A program made the position numbers and the translations under genes. Positions 17,795 through 26,923 of a DNA stretch of 64,000 nucleotides are shown here, piece after piece; position 1 is the stretch's first letter; each line of letters starts with the position of its first letter. A model generated the notes under the pieces. That model did not search any database. It was given only the letters and a program-made list of their open reading frames with translations, and was not told the DNA's origin. The stretch is from Fictibacillus barbaricus. Lineage in GTDB: Bacteria > Bacillota > Bacilli > Bacillales > Fictibacillaceae. The stretch covers positions 1 to 64,000 of the forward strand of contig NZ_BMCE01000004.1 in assembly GCF_014635025.1 (NCBI RefSeq), written 5' to 3'.

Positions 17795-17934
17795 ACATTA
17801 ACCTCCAGACTTTTTCAGCTTCCGTAATTAAAACATTAAAGATTTAGTGTTTTTTATTGACAGAATCCTTGTTATAACAGCCATCTACCCACCTTTTTCA
17901 ACCATTAGGTTTCCATATCAGGCATTACATTATG

Positions 17935-17967
17935 CAAAAAGAAAACACCCTCTATAAAAGAGGATGT
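17935..17967 (-). terminator. terminator of cstA-ybdD
   Basis: On the minus strand ACATCCTCT and AGAGGGTGT form a 9-base stem with one G-T pair and a 5-base loop, followed by TTTCTTTTT. Confidence 0.8.
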
Positions 17968-18003
17968 CTCCCTGGTCAAAGTGCAACCTGCACTTATGTG
18001 ATC

Positions 18004-18210
18004 TTAACAACACCTTTTTGCATTCGCGCCATATTTATTCTCAAGCAGATCTGCAAAAAATTCTTTTTCAGTCGGCGGTGTTAAATCCGGATGTTTTTCT
18101 TTTAGGTGTCTGACATACGCTTGATAATCTGGCAGATTGGAAATGCCTTTACTTATATAAAAAACCACTTGAATAAAGGTTTTAAGCTGTAATATTAATG
18201 TCTTGATCAT
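18004..18210 (-). CDS. YbdD/YjiX-family small protein
   Basis: A 68-residue protein with the family hallmark (GISNLPDYQAYVRHLKEKHP, then LTPPTEKEFF) and a C-terminal double cysteine. YbdD/YjiX proteins accompany CstA-type transporters and are needed for or modulate their activity. The ATG lies inside the end of cstA (29-base overlap), so the two are translationally coupled. The N-terminus has a short hydrophobic stretch and may sit at the membrane. Confidence 0.88.
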   Translation of the reverse strand: MIKTLILQLKTFIQVVFYISKGISNLPDYQAYVRHLKEKHPDLTPPTEKEFFADLLENKYGANAKRCC

Positions 18211-20311
18211 GAAGCCTCACCCCAAGCTTTGTTTCTACGAAAGGCTCTTCAGCTGTTTCCAGAGGCTTATCGCTCTTTATCGCTTTGTACCAAATTCTCA
18301 TAGCATCAATTAGTATACCTATGATAAGAAGCATAAAGATCGCTGTTAGATAAGCGTTAAGGGTGTTATTGAATACAAGCCTTTCAGCCGCTTCAATGGA
18401 CGGTACTGTTGGCGGCAGGTTTCCGCTGGTTGCTGCTTCCTTCAAAACTTCTGCCTGCTTTAAGAAACCGATCTTTGGCACGTCCGAGAAAATCTTCTGC
18501 CATGCTGCTGTAAACGTAGCGATTAGTAACCAAGCAAGCGGCATCAGAGTGACCCACACAAATTTCTTTTTACCCATCTTCAAAATAACAGTAGTTGCGA
18601 CGATAAGTGCGATGGCTGCGAGCATCTGGTTAACGATACCGAACAACGGCCAGAGCGTATTGATTCCTCCTAGCGGATCCGTTACACCAACTACCAAGAA
18701 GTAACCCCATCCAGCAACAACCAGTGCACTAGTAAAATAAACTGCAGGCATCGAATCTGTTTTTCTTAGAGGTTTAAAGAATTGCCCAAGTAGATCTTGA
18801 AGCATAAACCGCCCTACACGTGTACCAGCATCAATTGTGGTTAATATGAATACGGCCTCAAAGAGTATTGCAAAGTGGTACCAGAAGGCCATCAACTGCG
18901 GACCACCGATAACTTGCGAGAAGATTTGCGCAATCCCTACTGCAAGCGAAGGAGCTCCCCCTGTTCTTGAAAGAATCGAATCTTCGTCTACATTCTTGGC
19001 AAGCTCATTGATCTCGTCTGCTGAAACAGTGTATCCCCAAGAAGAGATTGTGGTTGCAGCAGTCGCAACATCTGGTCCTATTGCAGCTCCCGGAGAGTTT
19101 ATTGCAAAATAGATACCAGGCGTTAAAAGAGTTGCAGATAACAAAGCCATAATCGCAACAAATGATTCTGTAAGCATTGCTCCATAACCTACCATAGGGG
19201 CATGCTTTTCATTTGCGATGAGCTTTGGAGATGTTCCTGATGAGATCAGAGAATGGAAACCGGATACCGCTCCACAAGCGATTGTGATGAACAAGAACGG
19301 GAATAGCTTACCCGCAAAGACAGGCCCTGTTCCATCAACAAATTTAGTAAGAGCAGGCATTTGAATTTCAGGCAGGACGATCAGGATACCCAATGCCATC
19401 ATTCCGATTACCCCAACTTTTAAGAACGTACTTAAATAGTCTCTCGGTGCTAATAGCATCCATACAGGAAGCACGGAAGCCAAGAAGCCGTAAATAATCA
19501 TCATATAAGCCAATGTTTCACCATCAAATGTGAAAAGCGGGGCAAGTGTAGGAGAATCAGCGACCCATTGACCACTGATCAAAGCGAAAACTAATAAAAC
19601 TAGGCCTATGATGGACGCTTCCCCTACCCTCCCTGGACGGAGATAACGAGTATAAATACCCATGAAAAGAGCTATCGGAATGGTCATAGCGATCGTATAC
19701 GTCCCCCAAGGACTTGATTTAAGGGCATTCACTACAACCAAGGCAAGTACAGCAATCAAGATGATCATGATAGCAAAAACGCTAATCAATGCTAGGATTC
19801 CGCCGACAGGACCGATTTCATCTTTAGCGATCTGGCCGAGCGATTTACCTCTTCTTCTCATAGAAATAACTAAGATGACAAAGTCTTGTACTGCTCCTGC
19901 AAGCACGGCCCCCGCAATGATCCAGATTGTACCTGGAAGGTATCCCATCTGGGCAGCCAGCGTCGGACCTACAAGGGGTCCCGCTCCTGCTATCGCTGCA
20001 AAATGATGTCCGTATAAGACCCATTTGTTTGTTGGAACAAAATCCTTACCATCTGAATACCTTTCAGCAGGTGTTGCATTGTTTTTATTAAGGCCGAAGA
20101 TTTTTGTAGCGATAAAACGGGCATAGAAACGATATGCGATCGCATAGGTACACAAAGAAGCAACTACAAACCAAATTGCGTTTATCTTTTCGTCCCTTTG
20201 AAGTGCGATGATCGATAGTGCAATTCCACCGGCTAAGCCGATCACTATCCATAAAAGCGCTTTCAATAAAGGGTTCTTCTTTTTTACTTGTACGTTACTT
20301 TGAAGCGCCAT
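18182..20311 (-). CDS. cstA: carbon starvation protein CstA
   Basis: A 709-residue membrane protein with about 16-18 hydrophobic helices, close to the usual length of CstA. Visible family segments include YGHHFAAIAGAGPLVGPTLA (about 105-124) and the helix with CGAVSGFHSLISSGTSPK (about 345-365). CstA-type permeases import pyruvate and, in some bacteria, peptides during carbon limitation. The gene has a GGAGG ribosome site and an AT-rich TATAAT-bearing promoter region; no cre site was recognised. It forms an operon with ybdD. Alongside secreted proteases and glutamate dehydrogenase it fits growth on protein and amino acids. Confidence 0.95.
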   Translation of the reverse strand: MALQSNVQVKKKNPLLKALLWIVIGLAGGIALSIIALQRDEKINAIWFVVASLCTYAIAYRFYARFIATKIFGLNKNNATPAERYSDGKDFVPTNKWVLYGHHFAAIAGAGPLVGPTLAAQMGYLPGTIWIIAGAVLAGAVQDFVILVISMRRRGKSLGQIAKDEIGPVGGILALISVFAIMIILIAVLALVVVNALKSSPWGTYTIAMTIPIALFMGIYTRYLRPGRVGEASIIGLVLLVFALISGQWVADSPTLAPLFTFDGETLAYMMIIYGFLASVLPVWMLLAPRDYLSTFLKVGVIGMMALGILIVLPEIQMPALTKFVDGTGPVFAGKLFPFLFITIACGAVSGFHSLISSGTSPKLIANEKHAPMVGYGAMLTESFVAIMALLSATLLTPGIYFAINSPGAAIGPDVATAATTISSWGYTVSADEINELAKNVDEDSILSRTGGAPSLAVGIAQIFSQVIGGPQLMAFWYHFAILFEAVFILTTIDAGTRVGRFMLQDLLGQFFKPLRKTDSMPAVYFTSALVVAGWGYFLVVGVTDPLGGINTLWPLFGIVNQMLAAIALIVATTVILKMGKKKFVWVTLMPLAWLLIATFTAAWQKIFSDVPKIGFLKQAEVLKEAATSGNLPPTVPSIEAAERLVFNNTLNAYLTAIFMLLIIGILIDAMRIWYKAIKSDKPLETAEEPFVETKLGVRLHDQDINITA

Positions 20312-20397
20312 ATCTATCTTTCCTCCTTAATAGTTTTAATATGAGAAGAAGTACTTGAATTATATCTAAATATTCTAAATTTTAAAATATCAAAATA

Positions 20398-20634
20398 ATG
20401 GAAAACGAGCTACAGCAAGAAGACGTTCTTAAAGAGAACGGAAAGATCCTAGCTATTGAAAATCATATAGACCTAGCAACGGGTATCGAGATTCTCCAGC
20501 TGAAAACCAGTACCTCATTCCAGGTCGTACACACCCACTTAGACCTGTATGGAGAACGGGAGATTTTCCACTTCACACCATATCTTTTATGTTTGAAACG
20601 ATTCATATTAAATATGGTCAATGGGACAAAATAA
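20398..20634 (+). CDS. doubtful small open frame
   Basis: A 78-codon frame with reasonable composition (KENGKILAIENHIDLATG) but no ribosome site before the ATG and no recognised family. It may be the remnant of a larger gene, since it begins directly behind the AT-rich cstA promoter region. Confidence 0.25.
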   Translation: MENELQQEDVLKENGKILAIENHIDLATGIEILQLKTSTSFQVVHTHLDLYGEREIFHFTPYLLCLKRFILNMVNGTK

Positions 20635-20665
20635 CAAGAAATAATTTTAAAGGAGGCCAAGGAAC

Positions 20666-21604
20666 ATGCTTGATCCAAGTGCAGAGTCTTATCTTCAAAG
20701 TTTAACGGGCGGCTCCCCCTTAAATACAATGAGCCCTGAAGAAGCTAGAAGAGTGGCAAAAGAAGATTTTACAAAAAACGCAGGGAAGCCTGCCGCTGTA
20801 AATTCAGTGGAAGAATCAATTATTCAGAGTGAATTAGGTAGGATTGATCTTCGAATCATAACACCATTAGGGGATGCACCTTTTCCTGTTGTTATCTTTT
20901 ATCACGGAGGAGGCTGGGTACTAGGTGACCTCGACGATTATGAAGTTTTGATGAAATCGCTAGCAGCAGCCTCCAATTCGATTGTAGTAGGTGTTGGCTA
21001 CGGCTTATCACCGGAAAACAAGTTCCCCAAAGCGGTGGAAGAGTCTTATGCAGCATTAAATTGGGTGCATGAGAACATAAAAGACTTTGGGGGGGATCCT
21101 GAGAGAATTGCATTAGTCGGGGACAGCGCGGGTGGGAATCTTGCGACAGTATCGTGCATGTTATCTAAACAAAGGGGAGGTCCACATATAACCTATCAGA
21201 TCCTTATATACCCGACGACCGATCTGAGTTTACGATCTAGTTCTTGGGATCGATTGTCAGAAGGATATTTTTTAGGAAAAGAGGACATGATCTGGTTCAG
21301 GGATCAGTATCTATCAAGTAAAGAAGATGTGGAAGACCCGAGGGCATCTCCATTACTCTCAGACGATCTGAGCGGATTACCACCAGCCCTTGTCATAACA
21401 GCTGAATATGATCCTCTGAAAGATGAGGGTGAAGCTTATGCTCAAAAAATGAAAAGTTTTGGTGTCGATGTTGATTCTGTTTGTTATAAAGGAATGATCC
21501 ATACTTTTGTATCGAAGGCAAAACTATTCGAACAAGCACAAGAAGTAATAGATTTGATGGGCAACATGTTAAAAAGGCATTTTCAAACAGAAGAGAAGGA
21601 ATAG
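20666..21604 (+). CDS. alpha/beta hydrolase (HSL-type esterase)
   Basis: A 312-residue esterase/lipase of the hormone-sensitive-lipase family. The oxyanion motif HGGGW is at residues 80-84 and the nucleophile motif GDSAGG at 152-157 (Ser154). The acid DPLKDEG is near residue 252 and the histidine in GMIHTF near 281. There is no signal peptide, so it acts in the cytoplasm, probably on short acyl esters. AAAGGAGG lies nine bases before the ATG and a terminator follows the stop, so it is a single-gene unit. The substrate is not predictable. Confidence 0.92.
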   Translation: MLDPSAESYLQSLTGGSPLNTMSPEEARRVAKEDFTKNAGKPAAVNSVEESIIQSELGRIDLRIITPLGDAPFPVVIFYHGGGWVLGDLDDYEVLMKSLAAASNSIVVGVGYGLSPENKFPKAVEESYAALNWVHENIKDFGGDPERIALVGDSAGGNLATVSCMLSKQRGGPHITYQILIYPTTDLSLRSSSWDRLSEGYFLGKEDMIWFRDQYLSSKEDVEDPRASPLLSDDLSGLPPALVITAEYDPLKDEGEAYAQKMKSFGVDVDSVCYKGMIHTFVSKAKLFEQAQEVIDLMGNMLKRHFQTEEKE

Positions 21605-21608
21605 GAGT

Positions 21609-21632
21609 AAGGGGCGACATGCCCCTTTTTTT
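21609..21632 (+). terminator. terminator of esterase gene
   Basis: AAGGGGC and GCCCCTT form a stem with a 5-base loop and a T-run. Confidence 0.9.
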
Positions 21633-21751
21633 ATGTTTCAATAATCAGAATATTATTTTTGTTTTAATCACTAAAAGGACATGGGTATTCAGGAGAATAC
21701 ATGTGTTAATGTGAACATATGACAGAGAAAAAACCAAAGGAGGGGTAGCAA

Positions 21752-22768
21752 GTGGATGGATACATCATGATTGGACAGTTCCCTGTCCAAATTAAATGGA
21801 CTTTCATTTTCCTTTCTGTACTAGCAGCTTACGGAACATTATTTTACCGATTAAGAGCTGAGAGGGCATCTAAACAGATACTAGACATCTTAACGAACTC
21901 GTTGATGCTATTTATATTAGTATGGAAATTAAGTTATCTATTCTTCTCCCCCTTACAAACCTTTAAAGCCCCCCTAAATTTACTTTACTTCAACGGAGGG
22001 AATAAAGGGGTTGCACTAGGCATGGTAATCGTTCTTCTCTATTTGATTAGGGTTAGCAAAAAGGCTGCACTCCCAAGAGAAAAATTGTTTTTTGCGATAA
22101 CATGGAGCATTGTCTCGTACTACTTTTTCTTAAGATGTCTCCATTTTATTTTAGATAAAAGTTTGTATGATATTTTGATAGCAGTAGTTTCAGGAGCTAT
22201 TTTGATTTATCTGTCTAAGATTCGGTCAGAAAGCATAAAAGTGTCAATTTCCTCTTTATTGGTTCTTTCTCTGGCCTTTACCATGATTTCTAACCTATCC
22301 TTTTCAAAAGTTCAATTGGATAAAAATGATCCTGACGTTCATAAAACGTCAGCCATAGAGGTAGGCAAAAGGGCTCCTACTTTTAAATTACAAGATTTAC
22401 GAGATAGAGAAGTTAAACTTTCTTCTTCGAAGGGGAAGACCGTTTTTGTAAATGTATGGGCTACTTGGTGCCCCCCATGTAGGGCAGAGATGCCAGAGAT
22501 GGACAGGTTTTATAAAGAATATAAGGGTGATGCTGAGATTCTTGCCATCAACCTGACAGAAAGTGATAGTAAGCAGGCAGTTCTTGAATTCCGCAAAGAG
22601 TACGGTTTAGACTTTCCAATCTTACTAGACCCAGATGGAGAGATTACTGAAATCTATAAGGCAGTTACCGTGCCAACAACTTATATTATAAATGAAAAAG
22701 GGATAATAACCGAAAAACATGTGGGTCCTATGAGTTATGAGATGATGAGTGGATACCTAAATGACTAA
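21752..22768 (+). CDS. membrane-anchored TlpA/ResA-like thiol-disulfide reductase
   Basis: A 338-residue fusion. Residues about 10-180 contain five or six transmembrane helices. Residues about 205-335 form a thioredoxin-like domain of the TlpA/ResA group with the active site WATWCPPCRAEMP (Cys240 and Cys243) and the cis-proline motif TVPTTYII. The thioredoxin domain should lie outside the membrane and reduce or isomerise disulfides there. GTG follows AAAGGAGGGG by six bases. The membrane part has a truncated, frameshifted paralogue at 16050-16363. The fusion with a multi-helix membrane part is less common than the single-helix ResA form. Confidence 0.88.
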   Translation: MDGYIMIGQFPVQIKWTFIFLSVLAAYGTLFYRLRAERASKQILDILTNSLMLFILVWKLSYLFFSPLQTFKAPLNLLYFNGGNKGVALGMVIVLLYLIRVSKKAALPREKLFFAITWSIVSYYFFLRCLHFILDKSLYDILIAVVSGAILIYLSKIRSESIKVSISSLLVLSLAFTMISNLSFSKVQLDKNDPDVHKTSAIEVGKRAPTFKLQDLRDREVKLSSSKGKTVFVNVWATWCPPCRAEMPEMDRFYKEYKGDAEILAINLTESDSKQAVLEFRKEYGLDFPILLDPDGEITEIYKAVTVPTTYIINEKGIITEKHVGPMSYEMMSGYLND

Positions 22769-22771
22769 AGC

Positions 22772-22800
22772 GAACATCATGTCTTATGATGTTCTTTTTT
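22772..22800 (+). terminator. terminator of TlpA-like gene
   Basis: GAACATCAT and ATGATGTTC form a 9-base stem with a short loop and seven T residues. Confidence 0.9.
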
Positions 22801-23015
22801 TATCCTTAAATGTCTTTCAACGAATTATGTGGATTTCTATTTAAAGGCATTCGTATAAAGATAATAATAAAACATTTTTAATGAAACACTGTAATTGTAG
22901 GGCAACCCCATAAAACCGTCTTAAAGGGCGTTTAACTATCCATTAAGTTTTTAAAACAGAAAAATCAAGCTTTTCCTTATAAAACAATTCTTTCAAAGAA
23001 GAAAGGTGCTAGATA

Positions 23016-23711
23016 TTGGAAACAAAACCTATAAAGATTTTAGTAATAGAAGATGATGATGATATAAACGAACTTTTATGTAAAATCGTTCTTAATAGCG
23101 GATACATACCGCAGCCCTGTTTTTCAGGAACGGAAGCAAAGTTATATCTTGAAAAAGAAGAATGGGACCTAATCTTACTCGATCTTATGCTTCCTGGTTT
23201 AACAGGAGAAGAACTTTTACGTGAGGTAAATGAGAAGAGCAACTCTCCCGTTATTATCATTTCAGCTTTGGAAGAACAACAAAAAAAGATAGAGATCTTA
23301 CGAGCAGGCGCTGACGATTACATAACGAAACCGTTTGACCTTGAAGAGGTTTCAGCAAGGATTGATTCCCATCTAAGAAGATACAAACGTTTAGCAACTC
23401 CTAAACAAACTAGTGAATTGAAATACAAAGATATCTCTATAAACACTGAATCAAAAGAGGTAACAGTCAACGGTAGAGTACTGTCTTTAACCGCTAGAGA
23501 GTATGCCATCCTTGCCCTGTTGATATCGTCGCCGCAAAAAATATTTACAAGAACAAACCTGTTTGAAAGCATATGGAGTGAGGATTACCTTGGGGATGAA
23601 AACACCGTAAATGTCCATATGAGTAACTTAAGAAGCAAGTTATCTAGAGCTAATCCGGATAAAGAATATATTCAGACCATCTGGGGGATGGGTTACAGGC
23701 TCAAAAATTAA
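23016..23711 (+). CDS. OmpR/PhoB-family response regulator
   Basis: A 231-residue regulator. The receiver domain is complete: acidic pocket EDDDD (12-16), phospho-acceptor Asp56 in LILLDLMLPG, and the conserved lysine in DDYITKPFDLEE. The C-terminal winged helix covers about 130-231 (LTAREYAILALLI, then VNVHMSNLRSKL and GMGYRLKN). A TTG start is preceded by GAAAGGTG. It opens a seven-gene run with its kinase and two ABC transporters, the layout of antimicrobial-peptide resistance modules. It probably activates the transporter genes after phosphorylation by the kinase at 25527. Confidence 0.93.
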   Translation: METKPIKILVIEDDDDINELLCKIVLNSGYIPQPCFSGTEAKLYLEKEEWDLILLDLMLPGLTGEELLREVNEKSNSPVIIISALEEQQKKIEILRAGADDYITKPFDLEEVSARIDSHLRRYKRLATPKQTSELKYKDISINTESKEVTVNGRVLSLTAREYAILALLISSPQKIFTRTNLFESIWSEDYLGDENTVNVHMSNLRSKLSRANPDKEYIQTIWGMGYRLKN

Positions 23712-23784
23712 TGTTTTCTTAAACATTTCTTTAAGGACTCTTAAATTTTACTCTTTATATTCTAGGTATCGCGAAGGAGGTGTC

Positions 23785-24705
23785 ATGATGAGTAAAAATA
23801 TATTAAGAACAATAAATCTATATAAGAAATACAGCGATGATTATGTTCTTAATAACATAAATATCTCAATTAAAGAGGGAGATATCTATGGATTGATCGG
23901 ACTGAACGGAGCTGGTAAATCATCGTTAATCCGACTGATTACAGGATTAACGGCTCCAACAAACGGTTCGATCGAATTATTTGACGGAAAGAGTCAAAAC
24001 CTAAGTATCCGAAAGAGAATGGGAGCCATTGTCGAGAGTCCAGCACTTATTCCGTCCATGACAGCTTCTGAGAACCTTGAAGTTCATAGATTAGTAAAAG
24101 GTATACCTGGAAAAGAGAGTATTAAACACAAACTCTCTCTTGTAGGTCTTAAAGATACAAAAAGGAAAAAAGTAAAACAATTTTCGTTGGGGATGAAACA
24201 AAGGCTTGGTCTAGCATTAGCTTTACTGGGTGATCCGGAACTTTTAATTCTTGACGAACCTACAAACGGCCTTGATCCAGTGGGAGTCATTGAGTTCCGG
24301 GAATTAATAAAAAAACTCAACAGAGAAAGAGGAATCACGATATTGATATCAAGTCACATGTTAAGTGAGCTTTCCCAATTGGCAAACCGGTTTGGCATCC
24401 TTCATAAGGGTAGGTTGGTTGAGGAGATATCAATAAAAGAGCTGAACGAGAAATGTAAGCAGCATCTCTTGATCAAAGTGGATAATGTTAATCGTGCTGC
24501 AACAATATTGGAAAATGAACTAAAAACGAACGAATTTGAAGTAAAACATGACGGTACCATTAAATTATATGCTTTGCTAGATGAAGTAAGGCAGGTTTCC
24601 CAATCATTAACAAATAACGGACTTATTATTGAACAGATGACCCCTATGGGTAAGGATTTAGAAAGCTATTTTACATCCATAGTCGGGAGTTCTAATAATG
24701 GGTAA
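23785..24705 (+). CDS. ABC transporter ATPase, BcrA-like
   Basis: A 306-residue ATP-binding subunit with Walker A GLNGAGKSS (about residue 40), the signature FSLGMKQRLGLA (about 135-146) and Walker B LLILDEPTNGLDP. The C-terminal 90 residues form the extra domain typical of BcrA/SpaF-type exporters. It is preceded by GAAGGAGGTG and overlaps the permease gene by 8 bases. With the permease it likely protects the membrane against a peptide antibiotic; the substrate is inferred from family context only. Confidence 0.92.
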   Translation: MMSKNILRTINLYKKYSDDYVLNNINISIKEGDIYGLIGLNGAGKSSLIRLITGLTAPTNGSIELFDGKSQNLSIRKRMGAIVESPALIPSMTASENLEVHRLVKGIPGKESIKHKLSLVGLKDTKRKKVKQFSLGMKQRLGLALALLGDPELLILDEPTNGLDPVGVIEFRELIKKLNRERGITILISSHMLSELSQLANRFGILHKGRLVEEISIKELNEKCKQHLLIKVDNVNRAATILENELKTNEFEVKHDGTIKLYALLDEVRQVSQSLTNNGLIIEQMTPMGKDLESYFTSIVGSSNNG

Positions 24706-25507
24706 CCTAATCAAATCCGAATTTTATAAATTGACACGTAGTGGAGTTTTTAGGTTTTTATTTACGGTACCTTTTATATCAGCAATCATATTGTCTTTGA
24801 TTCTAAATTTATCGATAAAAGATACCCTATCCTTTAATTTAGGGAATGAGTTTTCCTTTATAAGTGATAGTGGAGAAATAGAAAGAAGCTTAAACCAAAT
24901 AACTCTTTTTAAGTTAACAGTGATTAAGAACTTACCCACTCTTATATTGATAATGTGTATTCTAGCTGCTTTCTTTATTTCGAATGATTTTACGACAGGA
25001 GTCATCCGGAACACAATCTTGAGTGGAACGAGTAGGACTCACATCTTCTATGGAAAACTGGCAGTATATATACTAGGGCTTATTATCATCACGGGAATAT
25101 TTCCATTGGTGGTTACGGTTATGGGTACTATGCTCTTTGATTTTGAAGGGGAATCTCATTATAGCATTTTCCTTTATATCGGAAGATCTACGCTATTATA
25201 TCTGCTTCATTTTATTGCCATATCTTCGATTTTCATGTTAGTCACGATGATATTAGAAGATAGCGGTAAAGTTATTAGTATGACTCTTCTCGCTTTCTTA
25301 CTTTTGACGGTTGGATATAAATCTCTTGATCATATTCCATTAGTAAGTACTTTTTATGAGTACTCAGTATTCAATCAAATTTCTTTCGTTTTCACTAAAA
25401 GATTGACACCCGGAGAGATTCTTGTATCCATTATTAGCGGGATCACAACATTCATAATATTCACTTTTACTGCCAAAGTTCTTTTCCAAAAGAAAGAAAT
25501 AAAGTAA
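24698..25507 (+). CDS. ABC-2 type permease, BcrB/SpaE-like
   Basis: A 269-residue membrane protein with six hydrophobic helices and the N-terminal amphipathic start MGNLIKSEFYKLTRS seen in lantibiotic-immunity permeases. The 8-base overlap with the preceding ATPase gene indicates coupling. It forms the membrane part of the first transporter of the module. Confidence 0.88.
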   Translation: MGNLIKSEFYKLTRSGVFRFLFTVPFISAIILSLILNLSIKDTLSFNLGNEFSFISDSGEIERSLNQITLFKLTVIKNLPTLILIMCILAAFFISNDFTTGVIRNTILSGTSRTHIFYGKLAVYILGLIIITGIFPLVVTVMGTMLFDFEGESHYSIFLYIGRSTLLYLLHFIAISSIFMLVTMILEDSGKVISMTLLAFLLLTVGYKSLDHIPLVSTFYEYSVFNQISFVFTKRLTPGEILVSIISGITTFIIFTFTAKVLFQKKEIK

Positions 25508-25526
25508 CAAAGAAAGCGGTGGAAAA

Positions 25527-26429
25527 ATGGTTTACTTAACAACCTTATCCTTTGTTTTAGCATTCATTTTTCTTATCCGTTTAAATCTCCTAAGAAGAGG
25601 ACTTATAAATATTAAAAATCAGTTAAGAGAATATAACACTCAACCAACCAATCAAAAAATCAGCATAGGCTTATTTGATAAAGAACTTGAAGAAGTTGCT
25701 GTCGAGATTAATCTGCTGATCGAGAGTCGGTTAAGTGAAAGAATCGATAAAGAGAAAAGCGAGCATCTACTAAAACAAGCAATTGCCAATATGTCCCATG
25801 ATCTTAGAACACCGTTGACCTCAATCTTAGGTTATATACAGTTACTAGAGCATGACGAACAAATTACCGACGAGAAACGTAGGTATTTGGATATCACAAA
25901 AAAACGAACAAAAAGGCTTCAGTCATTAATAAATGAGTTTTTTGAGTTATCCGTGATCGAGTCAGTGGATTATCAATTAAAACTAAAGAAATTGAACTTT
26001 ACTAAACTGTTATGGGAGATCTTGTTAAGTTTTTTCGATCAATTAGAAGAATTAAACATGGTACCTGAGATTGACATCCCCAAAGAAGACATTTTTATTA
26101 TGGCCGATGAGTCTGCAGTTAGAAGAGTTATCGAAAATTTGATTAACAATGTGATTAACCATGCCATCGGAAAAGTTTCAATCTCTCTTGAAGCAGGTAA
26201 TACCAGCGCAATATTAAGGGTAAGGAATCAGGCATCTGACCTTGCCATAATTGAACCCCACACTCTTTTTGATAGATTCTACACATCTGATAAAACACGT
26301 TCTGGTGAAGGAACCGGATTAGGGTTGTCTATCGCTAAGAGCCTTATGCTTAAGATGGAGGGTTCTATCACAGCAGAGAAAGTGGATGAATTTTTAGTCA
26401 TTATTTGCGAATGGAAGTTATCTAATTGA
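25527..26429 (+). CDS. sensor-poor histidine kinase
   Basis: A 300-residue kinase with a single N-terminal membrane helix (about residues 3-22) and no extracellular loop. The dimerisation box IANMSHDLRTPLTSILGYIQ puts the phospho-histidine at His91. The N box (IENLINNVINHA), a G1 region and the G2 box GEGTGLGLSIAKSL are present. Kinases without a sensing loop commonly listen to their partner ABC transporter, as in Bce-type systems. That is the likely arrangement here, because transporters lie on both sides of it. Its partner is the response regulator at 23016. Confidence 0.92.
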   Translation: MVYLTTLSFVLAFIFLIRLNLLRRGLINIKNQLREYNTQPTNQKISIGLFDKELEEVAVEINLLIESRLSERIDKEKSEHLLKQAIANMSHDLRTPLTSILGYIQLLEHDEQITDEKRRYLDITKKRTKRLQSLINEFFELSVIESVDYQLKLKKLNFTKLLWEILLSFFDQLEELNMVPEIDIPKEDIFIMADESAVRRVIENLINNVINHAIGKVSISLEAGNTSAILRVRNQASDLAIIEPHTLFDRFYTSDKTRSGEGTGLGLSIAKSLMLKMEGSITAEKVDEFLVIICEWKLSN

Positions 26430-26497
26430 TTTTTTTATCATTGTTTGGTTGTTAGTACTACAAAAAACGGCATTGCCGATAATTTAGGAGCTTATCT

Positions 26498-26872
26498 ATG
26501 AAGAAAATAGTATTTATTGCATTGAGTATTGTTGTCTCTGTAATTTTGACGGGTTGTAATATGTCTTTAGCTCTTGGGGGACAAAAAATAAACTCAACAC
26601 CTGAAATACATGAACATGCCAAGCAGATACACAAGACATTGAACAATTCCATTGAAAATCTTTCGGTGAAAGAAATCCAAGACTTACAAAAAAAACTTAA
26701 AGATTTAGAAGAAAACGATGAGTTAACAAAAGGCGATAATATTTTAATTTCTGAATCAAAAATGGCTTTGGAAAAAGCTTATTCTGATAAAGAACAAGGT
26801 TTCTCAGTCGGTCAAGATTTGGATGATATGCTGGATAGTCTTGAGAAAAGTATAAATAAAATAAAGCCATGA
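26498..26872 (+). CDS. small lipoprotein in resistance module
   Basis: A 124-residue secreted lipoprotein. The signal (MKKIVFIALSIVVSVILTGC) ends in a clear lipobox LTGC at Cys20. The mature part is short, highly charged and helical, with coiled-coil character (LSVKEIQDLQKKLKDLEE). No family was recognised. Its place between the kinase and the second transporter is like that of immunity lipoproteins (SpaI-type) in lantibiotic loci, so a role in binding or excluding the peptide at the membrane is plausible. Confidence 0.75.
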   Translation: MKKIVFIALSIVVSVILTGCNMSLALGGQKINSTPEIHEHAKQIHKTLNNSIENLSVKEIQDLQKKLKDLEENDELTKGDNILISESKMALEKAYSDKEQGFSVGQDLDDMLDSLEKSINKIKP

Positions 26873-26923
26873 CAATAATTTTATTCTCTTATAGAAGTGT
26901 TCAATGGGGAAAGAAGGACGATT